This document shows positions 63,629-64,000 of a stretch of DNA of 64,000 nucleotides, one piece after another (within the stretch, counting starts at the first letter, position 1; each line of letters starts with the position of its first letter). The DNA lies in the NCBI GenBank assembly GCA_015143295.1, contig CM026551.1, forward strand, positions 43,636,034-43,700,033, written 5' to 3'. Position numbers and translations under genes: made by a program. This DNA comes from Tetracentron sinense. Taxonomy: Eukaryota; Streptophyta; Magnoliopsida; Trochodendrales; Trochodendraceae. Under the pieces are notes generated by a model that did not search any database, was not told the DNA's origin, and worked only from the letters and a program-made list of their open reading frames with translations.

Positions 63629-64000
63629 AGCAAAGTCCTAGTTTTTTTTTTTTATTTATTTATTTTTTATTTTTATTTTTTATGTAGTGTTTATTTTGGA
63701 TGACATTTTTATAATTATTACAAAAATGTTGGGGGCATTCTTAATTTATAGGGGAAATTAATATTATAAGAATGCCATAAAAATGACTTGCGTGGTGGTT
63801 TATGACTTTTAAGTAATTTATGGGAGGCCAAAAAAATGTTGGTGGTATTCTTGTAATTATAGAGGGAATCTGTGGTAGTTTTGCCAAAATATTTTTTGAT
63901 AATTACACCAATGTCACTACCTCTCTTAATAATTACAAGAATGTCACTGATAATTTCTTTTGTTGCGTGACAATTACAACGTCCATGCAATTTAGCATCT

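Overview
This is nuclear DNA from a flowering plant. The evidence is Ty1/copia and Ty3/gypsy chromovirus and Tat/Ogre-type retrotransposons with plant-style primer sites, CACTA, hAT and Mutator-like DNA transposons, many MITE-type inverted repeats, a cinnamyl-alcohol-dehydrogenase-like pseudogene with plant GT-AG introns, and a snoRNA locus with a telo-box promoter. Species cannot be set from the sequence. Almost none of the window is intact protein-coding sequence.

Layout. 1-4034: broken Ty1/copia element (gag/protease, a CACTA-end remnant, RT/RNase H, one LTR). 4035-7432: intergenic DNA with a hairpin MITE. 7433-13044: long terminal inverted repeats (probably Mutator-like) enclosing a 4.4 kb CACTA element (8069-12478) that carries a decayed Ulp1/C48-type protease. 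13748-15993, minus strand: five-exon cinnamyl alcohol dehydrogenase pseudogene with a TATA box and a SINE in an intron. 16000-19279: MITEs, a hAT-like element and degenerate repeats.

19280-57920 is one Russian-doll nest, each level closed by a matching target-site duplication. A solo LTR D (19285-57915, TSD ACCAT) is split by gypsy chromovirus A (20824-57528, TSD ACCTT). The reverse transcriptase of A is split by a 1,020 bp hAT-like element (TSD GTTATGTC), and its 3' LTR is split by a minus-strand Tat/Ogre-type element B (29180-56575, TSD ATGCA). One LTR of B is split by chromovirus C (44483-54690, TSD CACAA). C is the best preserved: its long gag-pol frame has three stop codons and no frameshift, and a 147 bp GT-AG intron-like segment lies between gag and protease.

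57921-64000 is flanking host DNA. Its main content is a likely functional box C/D snoRNA cluster: telo-box repeats and a TATA box at 58992-59033, a double-guide snoRNA at 59302-59386, and two copies of another snoRNA at 59641-59756 and 61532-61654. Their antisense elements match, from my memory of plant rRNA, the 25S and 18S genes. The remainder is MITEs and AT-rich DNA.

The strongest second-look items are the snoRNA cluster, the nest with its full set of TSDs, the possible spliced gag/gag-pol switch, deletions sealed with locally copied filler DNA, and LTRs carrying family-specific palindrome arrays.
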